Assembly (NCBI GenBank): GCA_002763895.1
Contig: NSLH01000009.1
Span: 30,982-94,981 of the forward strand
Reading direction: 5' to 3'
DNA length: 64,000 bases
Origin: [Chlorobium] sp. 445
GTDB taxonomy: Bacteria > Bacteroidota > Chlorobiia > Chlorobiales > Thermochlorobacteraceae
In this document: positions 38,815-47,836 of the stretch, in pieces
Layout of the letters: each line of letters starts with the position of its first letter
Position numbering within the stretch: position 1 is the first letter of the stretch
Notes under the pieces: model-generated
Databases searched by the model: none
Told to the model about the DNA's origin: nothing
What the model saw: the letters and a program-made list of their open reading frames with translations, nothing else
Made by a program: the position numbers and the translations under genes

Positions 38815-39030
38815 TTACAACTCTACCAGCGCCATTTTACCGTATTCCAGATTTTCAAAAATTTTCATTGCACGTTCTCGGCGTGCTTCGTCCTCAATAC
38901 CAATCTCATCAAGTCCCTTTTCCGGATTACTCGCTTTGAAATAGCCGATGATGGCGTAATCTTCGCTACGCACTTGAATGTAGTCCGGGACGATGCCTTT
39001 ACCTTTAGATTTAAGCAAGTAGACTTTCAT
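38815..39030 (-). CDS. Small hypothetical protein
   Basis: This 71-residue protein is unrecognised. Its start, MKVYLLKSKGKGIVPDYIQVRSEDYAIIGYF, looks like two short beta strands, then a charged helix KGLDEIGIEDEARRERAMKIFENLEYG and a last strand KMALVEL. No signal peptide or Cys. The balanced composition and isolated position in an otherwise empty gap favour a real gene. Confidence 0.5.
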   Translation of the reverse strand: MKVYLLKSKGKGIVPDYIQVRSEDYAIIGYFKASNPEKGLDEIGIEDEARRERAMKIFENLEYGKMALVEL

Positions 39031-39097
39031 ACTTCGGTAGCAGTAGTATCCAAAAAAGTAGGTCTACGCTATTTGCTCTTTGTAAATCCTTTACGAA

Positions 39098-39637
39098 TTA
39101 ATAAGGCTTTTGACCAATATAATTTCCGGGAGGATCATAGTTAAACACCACTATCATTTGTCCATTGCAAAATACTTTTGCGCCGCCTACATATTTTGTA
39201 TTTCTCCAAACTATTTGCGTGTAATGTCCGACCCCTCTGAAAGAGTTATGCGTAGATGGATCACGTTCGAATAGTGATTTTTCACTTAGCCACGCTTTGA
39301 CTGCATCAGCGATAGTGTAGTACCCTTCTGTGCCTGTAAAAAGATTTTCTCCATACGGGTTATTTGGTCGATGGAAAAATCGGCAACCACGCTTGGCTAA
39401 CTCATTAGCCCATTCTCTTGCATACTGCGAGAGTTCTTCCGACCATTCCAACAGCTCTACACCGCATTCCCTACGTGCCTCATTATGCAACTTCAAGGCA
39501 ATTTCAATTTCATCACTGCTTAGTAACTGTGCTATAAAGTTCTGCGACTCTTTCTCTTCTACTGGTACTTGTGCAAACGCCGATGATATGTATAGTGTAG
39601 CACATACAGTTATGCCTAAAATAGTGCACTTAAGCAT
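39098..39637 (-). CDS. Secreted CAP-domain (SCP/PR-1-like) protein
   Basis: About 179 residues start with a signal peptide (CTILGITVCATLYISSAFAQ). The CAP domain follows: IALKLHNEARRECGVELLEWSEEL, REWANELAKRGCRFFHRPNNPYGENLF, then VGHYTQIVWRNTKYVGGAKVFC and YDPPGNYIGQKPY. The His, Glu and His of the CAP cavity are present in FFHR, GENL and GHYTQ. Bacterial CAP proteins are extracellular and their roles vary. The frame is open back to 39691, but ATG 39637 gives the proper signal peptide. Codon choice here is visibly more AT-rich than in most of the window. Confidence 0.88.
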   Translation of the reverse strand: MLKCTILGITVCATLYISSAFAQVPVEEKESQNFIAQLLSSDEIEIALKLHNEARRECGVELLEWSEELSQYAREWANELAKRGCRFFHRPNNPYGENLFTGTEGYYTIADAVKAWLSEKSLFERDPSTHNSFRGVGHYTQIVWRNTKYVGGAKVFCNGQMIVVFNYDPPGNYIGQKPY

Positions 39638-39684
39638 AAAGCCAGTAAATATTAAGGTTTCTAAAGTTATGAAAATGAAAATTT

Positions 39685-40338
39685 TTACCAACTTACTCCA
39701 TTTGAGCGAAGCATTCTCTGTGCATCAGCATTACCGTTTCTTGCCGCAATTTTGAGCCAGTATAGAGCTTCGCTGTTATTTCCAATTTTGCCATAAAAGT
39801 ATCCTATCCAGTATGGTGCTTCGTTGTCAGAAGGAACTGCATTGTAATAGCCTTTCCAAGCCTCTGTAAAATTCTTCCAATATCCTTCGTATTTTTCAAC
39901 TTTTTCATCATTTCCTATTTGACCAGCACTATAAGACATAATTTCAAGAATGCTTATCTTTTTTTCTTTCTCTACGTCCGGGTTTTTCTCTATGTACTTT
40001 TCTAGGTACTCTAACGCTGAACCATAATTACCTAAGTTGTAGTGATTTGAACCAAGTGCTAAGTATGCTGGATAATATGCATTATTTGTCTCGATTGCTT
40101 TTTCATAGTAAGCTACTGCTTTCTTCATATCCCTTATTTTCTCATAGCATACTCCTGCATTGTGATATGCTTTTGCAAGTTCCTCTTTTTTTTCTGTTCC
40201 AACTTCTACCGCTCGAATTGCGTAGTTTTTTGCTTTCTCATAATTTTTTTCATCAACGTCCTGTAATAAGCTGCTTACCATCTCCCCGAAGTGACATCCT
40301 GGTAATATTGCCCGCTTGCCCTGAGTAGCGTCCAGCAA
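39685..40338 (-). CDS. TPR/Sel1-type repeat region, probable C-terminal part of the decayed WD40 gene
   Basis: The 217-residue frame contains tetratricopeptide-type repeats: NYEKAKNYAIRAVEVG, ELAKAYHNAGVCYEKIRDMKKAVAYYEKAIE, YPAYLALGSNHYNLGNYGSALEYLEKYIE, and a Sel1-like end SEALYWLKIAARNGNADAQRMLRSNGV. Real coding sense begins around VDEKNYEKAK near 40256. Upstream of that the preceding WD40 frame is the one that makes sense. It is therefore most likely the tail of one larger exported WD40-TPR protein, joined if one base near 40260 is removed. It overlaps the CAP frame by seven bases only in non-coding extensions. Confidence 0.6.
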   Translation of the reverse strand: MLDATQGKRAILPGCHFGEMVSSLLQDVDEKNYEKAKNYAIRAVEVGTEKKEELAKAYHNAGVCYEKIRDMKKAVAYYEKAIETNNAYYPAYLALGSNHYNLGNYGSALEYLEKYIEKNPDVEKEKKISILEIMSYSAGQIGNDEKVEKYEGYWKNFTEAWKGYYNAVPSDNEAPYWIGYFYGKIGNNSEALYWLKIAARNGNADAQRMLRSNGVSW

Positions 40339-41776
40339 ACTTTTCTATTGTTTTTCTTTCTCTGTTTACCTTTAGTAATTCAGATAAAGCTGTTGCACAA
40401 AAAACAGTTTTGCTATCCATTCCAAATTCCAGAGCAAGTACTCTTCCTCTTCCGTCAAGCAGTATTTGTTCTATTTGGTTACCTGTTTTCAAATTCCAAA
40501 TTCTTATGGTTTGCTCATCGCTACCTGCAGCAAGTTCATTTCCGTCAGAACTTACTGCAATTGTGTTCACATTATCAACTTTTATACTCCTCTTTACTTA
40601 TCATTTTTTTGCTTTTACTATCAATTACTTGTTTGAGCGATGCTGTTTGCATATCCCAAATGCGTAACCTACCATCTCCTCCACCTGTCACAAAGATATT
40701 TTGATTCGGATGAATAGCTACACACTCCATATCTAACAGCCTAATCTGTTTGTCCAAAGTTGCCAGATTGCAAATGAATTAAAATTTAGTGCAGCTATTT
40801 TTGAGAGTTGCTCTAACTTTCCTGTTTTCACGTCAAAAAATTTCGTGGAGTTTATCTCGCCTAATACTAAAGTTTTTCCATCAGCAGTGTAGGCAAGCGA
40901 ACATTGCTCATATTGATTATCTGTGACACTCTTGATTGTAAGCACTTGCTTTCCACTCTCAAGGTCCCATATTCTTACGGTTTTAGCACTTCCTACCGTT
41001 GCTATGTAATTCCTGTCCGGGCTTACTGCCATACTATACACCCTTTCTTGAAGCTCCGAAAATGCCTTCACCTGCTCTTTACTTTCCAAATCCCATATTT
41101 TTATACTTGACTTCTCCCCTGTCCAAACACTGCTAACTGATATTACTTTTTTTCCATCAAGCCTCTTTATAAAACTTACTTCTCCTTCGTGCCCTCTCAA
41201 CTCGCTTACAAACCTATTCGGCTTCGTTACATCTCCAAAGGGAATGAAAACCTCATCAACTTCTACCCTGTATACCTTTACTTTTCCATCTTTTAAGCCA
41301 ACAAAAACGTCTTTGCTATCTTCACTAAACTCTACTGCGCATACACTACTGCCAATAGCTTCTTTGAAGATTCTCTTCCTGCTGCTTACTTCCCAAACGA
41401 TTAAATTTCCATCCTGCCCCCCAGAGGCAATGTACTTACTATTTGGACTCCATGCAACTGCATTCACTATTGGGTACTTTCCTAAAAACTGATCACTTTC
41501 TTGCTCTGCCAATACATCAAGCACTTTCATCGTTCTCAGATCCCACATCGCACACTTGCCATCTTCACCACCTGACCATACATACCGCTCATCAGGGCTG
41601 ACTGCAATTGAACGAATGCACTTTGTATGCGCTATTTGTGGTAATAATGTGGGTTCTTGACTGACTGCAACGGCAGGATAGTATAAAGAAATTGCAATAA
41701 CAGAATAAAGACAGAGCACAATCCCTCTCACCCTAATAGCCTTTTGCCAGTACGCTTCCTGCTTAATAACACACAT
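40253..41776 (-). pseudogene. Exported WD40 beta-propeller protein with multiple frameshifts
   Basis: Three successive minus-strand frames (41776-40733, 40757-40575, 40570-40253) together encode a protein with a signal sequence (LCLYSVIAISLYYPAVA) and at least seven WD40 blades, for example RSIAVSPDERYVWSGGEDGKCAMWDL, VNAVAWSPNSKYIASGGQDGNLIVWEV, YSMAVSPDRNYIATVGSAKTVRIWDL and TIAVSSDGNELAAGSDEQTIRIWNL. The breaks fall near 40772-40774 (one base short), near 40592-40594 (one base long) and near 40260 (one base long, or a small deletion), leading into the TPR region. A beta-propeller scaffold outside the cytoplasm is inferred. Three breaks suggest real decay, though indel errors cannot be excluded. 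Confidence 0.7.
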
Positions 41777-41970
41777 TTCCTACCGAGATTTACAGTTTTT
41801 GTCCAAAATAAAGTTTTTCTTTTGTTTTCAAAACTCCCTCTGCTCCGCCAAGTCTATTCTAACCATTACTTAGTATCCACATCTCTCGCACTTGTGTTTT
41901 TTGTGCTTTGCTGCATATTTGCGAACTTTGCTGCAGCATCTACGCAAACTTAACATCATTCAAACTTGCT

Positions 41971-43010
41971 ATGCCAAGAGGGAAAAAAACAACCACATCA
42001 TCAGGTGAGTCTACCTCTGCTTCTACTTCAACATCTCCAAGTTCTCCTGCCTCTGAAGCGCTGCGCATCGGAATTCTTCGCGGTCAAGAAAATTCCTTCC
42101 CAGAAGGACTTATCGCTAACATCAACCGTGAAGCCGAAGCACAAGGACGCCATATCATTGCCGAATTTATCAAACTTGGTGGGCTGAAAATGGCTGAGCC
42201 TTGCCCTTACACGGTTATTCTTGATCGTATCTCGCACGAGATTGATTTCTATCGGGCTTACCTTAAAAACGCAGTACTCAGTGGCACCTATATCGTCAAT
42301 AATCCCTTCTGGTGGAGTGCAGACGATAAATTTTTAATTACTCACTCGCCACACGCATGAATATCCCCGTGCCTAAAACCGTGATTTTACCGAGCAATGA
42401 GCATCCGCCGAACACCACATCCGAATCCATGCGTAATCTTATTTACCCGCTTAATTGGCAGGAGTGCTTTGACTATGTTGGTTTTCCGCTTTGGCTCAAA
42501 CCCTTCGATGGTGGTGGCTGGAAGCACGTCTATAAAATTCATAGCCCACACGAATTCTTCGAGAAGTACAATCAGACTGGTACTATTTGCATGGTGATGC
42601 AAGAGAGCATTGAGTTTGAAGAATACTATCGCTGCTACTGCGTTGGCAAAACGCATGTGCATATTATGCCCTATGAGCCTCGCAATCCGCATCACTTGCG
42701 TTATCAAGCCAGTTTTTCGCCATCTGAGTCCCTGCAAAAGACCATGACCCAATACAGCATTGAGATTTGTGAAGCCTTAGGCTATGACTTGAACACCATT
42801 GAATTTGCTGTGCGCGATGGCATTCCTTATGCGATTGACTACATGAACCCCGCCCCTGATGCTGATTATCACTCTGTCGGACACGACAATTATACTTGGA
42901 TTATTCAAACCATGACGACATTCTTAATGGATAAAGCAGAGGAAGTCGCAAAGAAAGGCAGTGATCAGCGCAAGGCATTTCGTTGGGATAAATTTCTAAA
43001 TGGGAGATAA
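41971..43010 (+). pseudogene. ATP-grasp ligase of unknown substrate, split by one frameshift
   Basis: From ATG 41971 the first frame encodes a Ser/Thr-rich start, then RIGILRGQENSFPEGLIANIN and DRISHEIDFYRAYLKNAVLSGTYIVNNPFWWSADDKF. One T missing from TTTTT at 42331-42335 breaks it; with the base restored it reads FNYSLATRMNIPVPKT into the second frame. That frame carries the ATP-grasp core: PLWLKPFDGGGWKHVYKI, MQESIEFEEYYRCYCVG, LGYDLNTIEFAVRDGIPYAIDYMNPAPD. The fold joins a carboxylate to an amine or thiol using ATP, as in RimK or glutathione synthase; the substrate here is unknown. The total of about 346 residues is complete. Confidence 0.85.
43002..43006 (+). promoter_or_regulatory. Ribosome binding site GGGAG inside the end of the ATP-grasp gene
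   Basis: GGGAG lies five bases before ATG 43012 and inside the last codons of the ATP-grasp gene. It fixes the next start at 43012, not 43000, and implies that the two genes are co-translated. Confidence 0.55.
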
Positions 43011-43011
43011 T

Positions 43012-43440
43012 ATGCAACTACGATTTTTGAGCATGGTTCTGCTCTTTACGCTTTTCTTGACATCTGGAGTTGCTCTTGCGCAAAGCGATAGCAGCACGGT
43101 TCATATTTCGCTACACGGCAATTATGACGCAATGCGCCTTAGTCGTGGCGTTCGCACAGAAGAAGATGTTACACGCACACTAAAACAGCAGGAAAAATTT
43201 CTGCTGGCTTGTCTGCAAAGTGTGTATTCAGGCTTGGGCAAAGATGCACCAAAAGGCATCTTACAACTGCGCCTTCTGATTCAGCCTGATGGCTACGCCA
43301 GCGATGTGCAGATTATGCGTTCGCCCCTGCCACTGCAAATGCTTCAAGATTGCATTCAGCAGATTTTTAGTCGCGCTCGCTTCAAGAATGTGCGTGAAAG
43401 TTCTGACCAGCAGCTTACAGTTGACTACACGATTGAGTGA
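43012..43440 (+). CDS. Periplasmic AgmX/PglI or TonB C-terminal-like protein
   Basis: This protein of about 142 residues has a signal peptide (RFLSMVLLFTLFLTSGVALAQ). The mature part resembles the TonB/AgmX-PglI C-terminal fold: LACLQSVYSGLGKDAPKGILQLRLLIQPDGYASDVQIMRSPLPLQMLQDCIQQIFSRARF. Such domains bind periplasmic or outer-membrane partners. No proline-rich spacer or N-terminal membrane anchor is present, so it is not TonB itself. It immediately follows the ATP-grasp gene. Confidence 0.65.
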   Translation: MQLRFLSMVLLFTLFLTSGVALAQSDSSTVHISLHGNYDAMRLSRGVRTEEDVTRTLKQQEKFLLACLQSVYSGLGKDAPKGILQLRLLIQPDGYASDVQIMRSPLPLQMLQDCIQQIFSRARFKNVRESSDQQLTVDYTIE

Positions 43441-43493
43441 TGTGCATCAGCATCAAACACTGGGCTATCCTCTTGCCAGGACTGTTTAACCAT

Positions 43494-45212
43494 TTAACTA
43501 AGTATTTCTTTTCGAGCTTGAAGTTCTTTGTAACTCTCGGTTGATGACCCGGGCTGCGTCCAGTCGAATGATTTTTCAATGACTTCTAAGAGCTGCTGCG
43601 CCACACGCAATCGTGGAATGAGCACATAATCTGCCCCTGCATTGTAGAGCTGCACCGCATAGGTAATATCTTCGGAGATGACAATAACCTTTGCTTTTGG
43701 TGCATGCTGCTGAACAGCTTTCAAGATATTCATATTTGAAGTGCCTTTGAGCAGCGAATCTGGCACCGTTGAAATCACCACTTGGGCATTGTGAATACCT
43801 AAGTGATGCAGGGTCTCAATGTGAGCAATATCGCCATACTGTGTGTCGTAGCCTTTTTGACGAAGCGCCTGAATTACGGTAGGATTAAAGTCAATGATGC
43901 GGATATGCGACTTCAACGGATTTTGCTGCTGCTCAATTTCATAAATCAAGGAACTTGCAAACTTGAAAAACCCAAGAATAAACACGGTTTTTTCTTCGTC
44001 TTTTCCGCTCCCTTCTTGTTCGACAGATTCTTTGAGACCTGCCGCTGTTAGCCATTGATTGAGCTTAAGAAAAATCTCGTGGCTTGATACAATAAGATAA
44101 GTCGACAGCACTGCCGTAAAGACCAGTGTAAAGACAATGTAGGACACGGTCTCGGCTTCAATGTGCTCATAGGCTAAGCCAATTGAGCCTACCACCAGTG
44201 CAAATTCTGAAATTTGCGAAAGGTTAATAGAACAAATTATGCCGACACGCCGCCCTTGCTGGAGTGCCGTCAGCAAGGTCCAAACCGACAAGAATCGGCT
44301 TGCTACGACAAGCATAGAGAGCCCCAGCGCCACACTAAGCACCGTCCATGTTGGCATTGGAATTTGCATGCCCAGTGCCACTAAGAAGAGCATAATGAAG
44401 AAATCTCGAATGTTGATGACCTTTGCAATTACATCGAGGTTATAGGGGAAAGTGGAGAGGCTAAGCCCGGCAATCAGTGCGCCCATTTCTTTGGAGAGCC
44501 CAGCCAGCGTAGCCAGAGAGGCTACTAAAAAACACCATGCTAGCGATACGATGAGCATAAATTCAGGTAATTTCGCAATGGTATTAAACAGCTGCGGCAA
44601 GACAAATTTGTTGAGCAGCAGGCAAAACACCACCAACCCTACACCTTTGGCAAATGACCCTAAGAGCGAGAGCAGCTCTGGATTTAGGAGATTTGGCTGG
44701 ATAGCAAGAAAAATAATTGCCCAGATGTCTTGAAACACTAAGACGCCCAGCGTGATGCGCCCTGCTAAGGTATCAAGTTCATGCTTTTCATAGAGGGCTT
44801 TGACAACAATCATCGTTGAGCTAATCGCCAAGCCAAAGCTCAGATACACCAATTCATACTTACCATTGTGATTCTCAAAGCCTGCCAACCACAGCACCCC
44901 CCAAGCAATTGCAAAACAGATTGGGGCTTGCAATAGCCCTGTTATGGAGACGGCTTTGCCTGCACGAAAAAGTTTTTTGAGGTCAATTTCTAAGCCAATG
45001 ATGAATAGCAAAAGGATGAGACCAATTTCTGAGATAGATTGGATTTGTGCTTCACTTTGCACCCAGCCGAAGCCCACTTTTGGTCCTACCACGATACCTG
45101 CCAGAATATAGGCAATGAGCAGGGGCAAGCGTACGGCTTTGGCTATGAAGCCTAATGCTGTAGCCGCTATGACGGATATGGCAATTGCCGGCAGCAGTTC
45201 ATCGTGGTGCAT
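43494..45212 (-). CDS. CPA2-family cation:proton antiporter with TrkA-N-like domain (KefB/YbaL type)
   Basis: This protein of about 572 residues has twelve or so membrane helices, beginning LLPAIAISVIAATALGFIAKAVRLPLLIAYILAGIVVGP, then GLILLLFIIGLEIDLKKLF and ISSTMIVVKALYEK, the core of Na+/H+ or K+/H+ exchangers. After residue 420 comes a Rossmann-like TrkA-N domain, VFILGFFKFASSLIYEIEQ ... RIIDFNPTVIQALRQKGYDTQYGD. Its nucleotide loop GxGxxG is replaced by GFFKFA, so nucleotide control may be changed or absent. The TTG-started frame reaches 45251; ATG 45212 is preferred. Confidence 0.88.
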   Translation of the reverse strand: MHHDELLPAIAISVIAATALGFIAKAVRLPLLIAYILAGIVVGPKVGFGWVQSEAQIQSISEIGLILLLFIIGLEIDLKKLFRAGKAVSITGLLQAPICFAIAWGVLWLAGFENHNGKYELVYLSFGLAISSTMIVVKALYEKHELDTLAGRITLGVLVFQDIWAIIFLAIQPNLLNPELLSLLGSFAKGVGLVVFCLLLNKFVLPQLFNTIAKLPEFMLIVSLAWCFLVASLATLAGLSKEMGALIAGLSLSTFPYNLDVIAKVINIRDFFIMLFLVALGMQIPMPTWTVLSVALGLSMLVVASRFLSVWTLLTALQQGRRVGIICSINLSQISEFALVVGSIGLAYEHIEAETVSYIVFTLVFTAVLSTYLIVSSHEIFLKLNQWLTAAGLKESVEQEGSGKDEEKTVFILGFFKFASSLIYEIEQQQNPLKSHIRIIDFNPTVIQALRQKGYDTQYGDIAHIETLHHLGIHNAQVVISTVPDSLLKGTSNMNILKAVQQHAPKAKVIVISEDITYAVQLYNAGADYVLIPRLRVAQQLLEVIEKSFDWTQPGSSTESYKELQARKEILS

Positions 45213-45363
45213 GGTTAAAGTAGAGAACGCTCTCGCTCTAATTTGGGGCAAGGTGTGAACGCACTAAATACCGTTGCATTTTGTTCATGTCTTGGACTTT
45301 TTTTGCAGTTGCTTTTCTTTCTCGTTTGTACCCTGCATTGTCTGACGATGTCTCTTATTGGGG

Positions 45364-45936
45364 TTAGTTCAAGCGGGGATCTTCGGGAAAATTGGCGATG
45401 TAAGCATAATCACCGCCTTTTGCGCGTAGCACTCTGCGCCACATTTTGTCATGCGGCTCTGAAAACACCACTTGTTGCGAGGCTTTAGCAAGATACCACG
45501 ATCCGCTTTGCATCTCGTCTTCTAATTGTCCTGCTCCCCAGCCCGAGTAGCCTAGAAAAAATTTGAGATTTGTCTTATCGAGCACTTTAAGTCGAATCAG
45601 TTCTCGGATTTCTTCGTAATCACCGCCCCAAAACACTCCATCAGCTACTTCTATGCTACCTTCAATGCGTTCGCCAATTGTATGCAACACATGCAGCGTA
45701 TTTGTTTGCACAGGTCCGCCCAACCACAGTGGGGCTTCCCACTCATCGAATTCTTCTAGGACATCGGGCAGATAGAGGTCAAGTGGTCGATTCAGTACCA
45801 AGCCAAATGTACCTTGCTCGTTGTGCTCACAGAGCAGCACCACTGTGCGCTTGAAGTTAGGGTCCTGCAGCGCCACATTAGCGATAAGCAGTGTTCCTTT
45901 TGTGATTTCAAATTCTGACTGTTTTGGCATCGCCAT
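45364..45936 (-). CDS. YqgE/AlgH family protein (UPF0301)
   Basis: This 190-residue protein opens with FEITKGTLLIANVALQDPNFKRTVVLLCEHNEQGTFGLVLNRPLDL, then LWLGGPVQTNTLHVLHTIGE and LKFFLGYSGWGAGQLEDEMQSGSWYLA, a full-length YqgE/AlgH. Molecular function is unknown, although AlgH has been linked to regulation in pseudomonads. Its ATG overlaps the purE stop by one base (TGATG), so the two are coupled. A TTG one codon upstream is also possible. Confidence 0.93.
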   Translation of the reverse strand: MAMPKQSEFEITKGTLLIANVALQDPNFKRTVVLLCEHNEQGTFGLVLNRPLDLYLPDVLEEFDEWEAPLWLGGPVQTNTLHVLHTIGERIEGSIEVADGVFWGGDYEEIRELIRLKVLDKTNLKFFLGYSGWGAGQLEDEMQSGSWYLAKASQQVVFSEPHDKMWRRVLRAKGGDYAYIANFPEDPRLN

Positions 45937-46499
45937 CAAAGTTTGATTTGAAGCGATTTATTTTTTGCGCGTGAGTTTTCCGCCATGTCTTTTCTGAACT
46001 GCTCGAGTTTTTGGCCCAATGTCTCATCACTTAACGCAAGGATTTGCACAGCAAGCAGCCCCGCATTGCGTGCATTGCCAATTGCGACCGTCGCTACAGG
46101 AATTCCAGCAGGCATCTGTACAATCGAGTAAAGGGAGTCCACGCCGTTAAGTGCACGAGAAAGTACAGGCACGCCAATGACCGGCAAAGTCGTGTGCGAG
46201 GCAGTCATTCCGGGCAAGTGCGCTGCACCGCCTGCTCCTGCGATAATCACCTTCAAACCTCTTGCCTTAGCAGTTTTAGCATACTTTGCCATATCGTCAG
46301 GCGTACGATGCGCAGAGACCACTTTCATCTCAAACGGGACGTCAAATTCTTCCATCACAAATGCTGCTTCCTGCATGGTCTGCATATCTGAATCTGACCC
46401 CATGATGATGCCGACCACTGGCTTTTCCTTTGCATGCAGTTTTCCATTCTTTGGCACATGCTTCTGACCTGCCTGAGGCGCAAGCGATGATTTAGGCAT
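45936..46499 (-). CDS. purE: N5-carboxyaminoimidazole ribonucleotide mutase
   Basis: This 187-residue class I PurE moves the carboxyl group of N5-CAIR to C4 in de novo purine synthesis. Motifs are [33 protein letters not shown] with the catalytic His, [29 protein letters not shown] and [23 protein letters not shown]. It starts about 20 residues earlier than usual. Its partner purK is at 52141 on the same strand, 6 kb away, and the presence of purK confirms the class I route. Confidence 0.95.
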   Translation of the reverse strand: MPKSSLAPQAGQKHVPKNGKLHAKEKPVVGIIMGSDSDMQTMQEAAFVMEEFDVPFEMKVVSAHRTPDDMAKYAKTAKARGLKVIIAGAGGAAHLPGMTASHTTLPVIGVPVLSRALNGVDSLYSIVQMPAGIPVATVAIGNARNAGLLAVQILALSDETLGQKLEQFRKDMAENSRAKNKSLQIKL

Positions 46500-46505
46500 G
46501 GAAAG

Positions 46506-46985
46506 TTAGGCTTCAGATATGTTTTGTGAGAGATATGCTTTTTCAAGGTCGCGCAGTTCTGCTAAGCATCGCAAGTTTTCTTCGTCTTTATCGGGCTGCG
46601 TAATACACCACTCGCGCAATATTTCTTTAGCCACAGCAATTGATGTCAAGCGCAGACTCATGACCAGCACGTTGGCGTCGTTCCAGCGCCGTGCGCCCTG
46701 TGCGGTTTGCGCATCCACGCAAAGTGCAGCGCGCACATTCGGCACTTTGTTTGCCGCCATCGCCACGCCTGTTCCCGTCCAACAAAATAGCACGCCAGTA
46801 TGGCACTCACCCTGTGAGACCGCTTCTGCAACTGCTTTTGCTGCCGCTGTCCAGCGTTTTTCATCACTCGATGCGCCTTCTTTTAGTGCACCAAAGCGCA
46901 CTAATTCATGACCTTTTGATTCTAACTCCTGCTCAACTGCATCCGTGAGCAGTGTGCGTTCATCGCTACCAATTGCAATAATCAT
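46506..46985 (-). CDS. RpiB/LacA/LacB-family sugar-phosphate isomerase
   Basis: This 159-residue protein begins MIIAIGSDERTLLTDAVEQELESKGHELVRFG and has the family core GVLFCWTGTGVAMAANKVPNVRAALCVDAQTAQGARRWNDANVLVMS. The catalytic Cys of RpiB is kept in FCWTGTG. The His that opens the furanose ring in RpiB (xxHNDANVL) is Trp here. Activity on ribose-5-phosphate is therefore doubtful; another sugar phosphate is possible. The frame is open to 47063 but ATG 46985 begins the first strand. It ends seven bases before purE. Confidence 0.82.
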   Translation of the reverse strand: MIIAIGSDERTLLTDAVEQELESKGHELVRFGALKEGASSDEKRWTAAAKAVAEAVSQGECHTGVLFCWTGTGVAMAANKVPNVRAALCVDAQTAQGARRWNDANVLVMSLRLTSIAVAKEILREWCITQPDKDEENLRCLAELRDLEKAYLSQNISEA

Positions 46986-47020
46986 GTTCTTATCAATCAA
47001 AATAATGCGAGAATAATGCG

Positions 47021-47815
47021 TCAACCGCCAAATGCCCCATACTTGTGCAAGGCAAAATTCCAAAATAGCTTATAGATAATATAAAACACAGCTACCCACG
47101 ATAAAATCGTGAGCAAACCAATCCCTACTTCGCTGAGTGAGAGCGATGCAGTTAAAATTTTTGTCGGAAAATAAGCAAGATAGCCAAATGGTAAGAACTT
47201 GCCGATCTCTTGTACCACTTTGGGAAACATGTCCAGAGGCACCAGTTGCCCAGTTAAAAACCACAGCGTTAAATTCTTCATCACAAACAGTGTCCAGACT
47301 TCATCCATCCAGAATGCCAGCATGGCAACGAGAAATCCCATCAGGTAAGCTACTGCCATGCCGCATAATGTTGCTATGGCACATAGTCCCACAGCGAGGA
47401 CATCAGGCACAATGATACCCAGTGCGCTGCATACAGCGTATAGCAGGAGCGCAGAAATTATCACTGGCGTATTATCAGCAAGAAACACGGCAAAGTAGTA
47501 GAGTGCAAAATCAATCGGCTTGGAGAGAAACTTGTTGAGTTCGCCTTCGCGAATCGAGCGAGCAATTTCACGCTCGGCATAGTCTGCTTTCATTAAGTTG
47601 TAAATCACAATGCTAAATAGGCTGTATTGCACCAGCGCTTCAAAGCTATAATTTGCAATCGTGCCTGTGTCGGTTGCTTGCGTGACTGCTCTCCAAAGCA
47701 AGAGCTGCACACCGATAGGAATCACAATTTTGCCTACAAAGTCAATCACTAACTCGCTACGATACTGCACAAAGCGCTGCAAGGATGTGCGATAAACAAA
47801 GAGATATTTCTTCAT
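47021..47815 (-). CDS. ABC-2 family transporter permease
   Basis: This 264-residue membrane protein begins KKYLFVYRTSLQRFVQYRSELVIDFVGKIVIPIGVQLLLWRAVTQ, contains ADYAEREIARSIREGELNKFLSKPIDF, and has six helices, consistent with the ABC-2 permease family PF06182. Families of this kind export drugs, lipids or polysaccharides with a separate ATPase; none is adjacent. It is 21 bases from the double receiver gene on the same strand. Confidence 0.85.
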   Translation of the reverse strand: MKKYLFVYRTSLQRFVQYRSELVIDFVGKIVIPIGVQLLLWRAVTQATDTGTIANYSFEALVQYSLFSIVIYNLMKADYAEREIARSIREGELNKFLSKPIDFALYYFAVFLADNTPVIISALLLYAVCSALGIIVPDVLAVGLCAIATLCGMAVAYLMGFLVAMLAFWMDEVWTLFVMKNLTLWFLTGQLVPLDMFPKVVQEIGKFLPFGYLAYFPTKILTASLSLSEVGIGLLTILSWVAVFYIIYKLFWNFALHKYGAFGG

Positions 47816-47836
47816 TGAAGCAGGCTAGCCACTGCT

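Noticed and set aside
39685..41776. Toxin/antitoxin or phage island
   Set aside because: WD40, TPR and CAP domains do not point to such systems, and no integrase, transposase or toxin-like pair was found.
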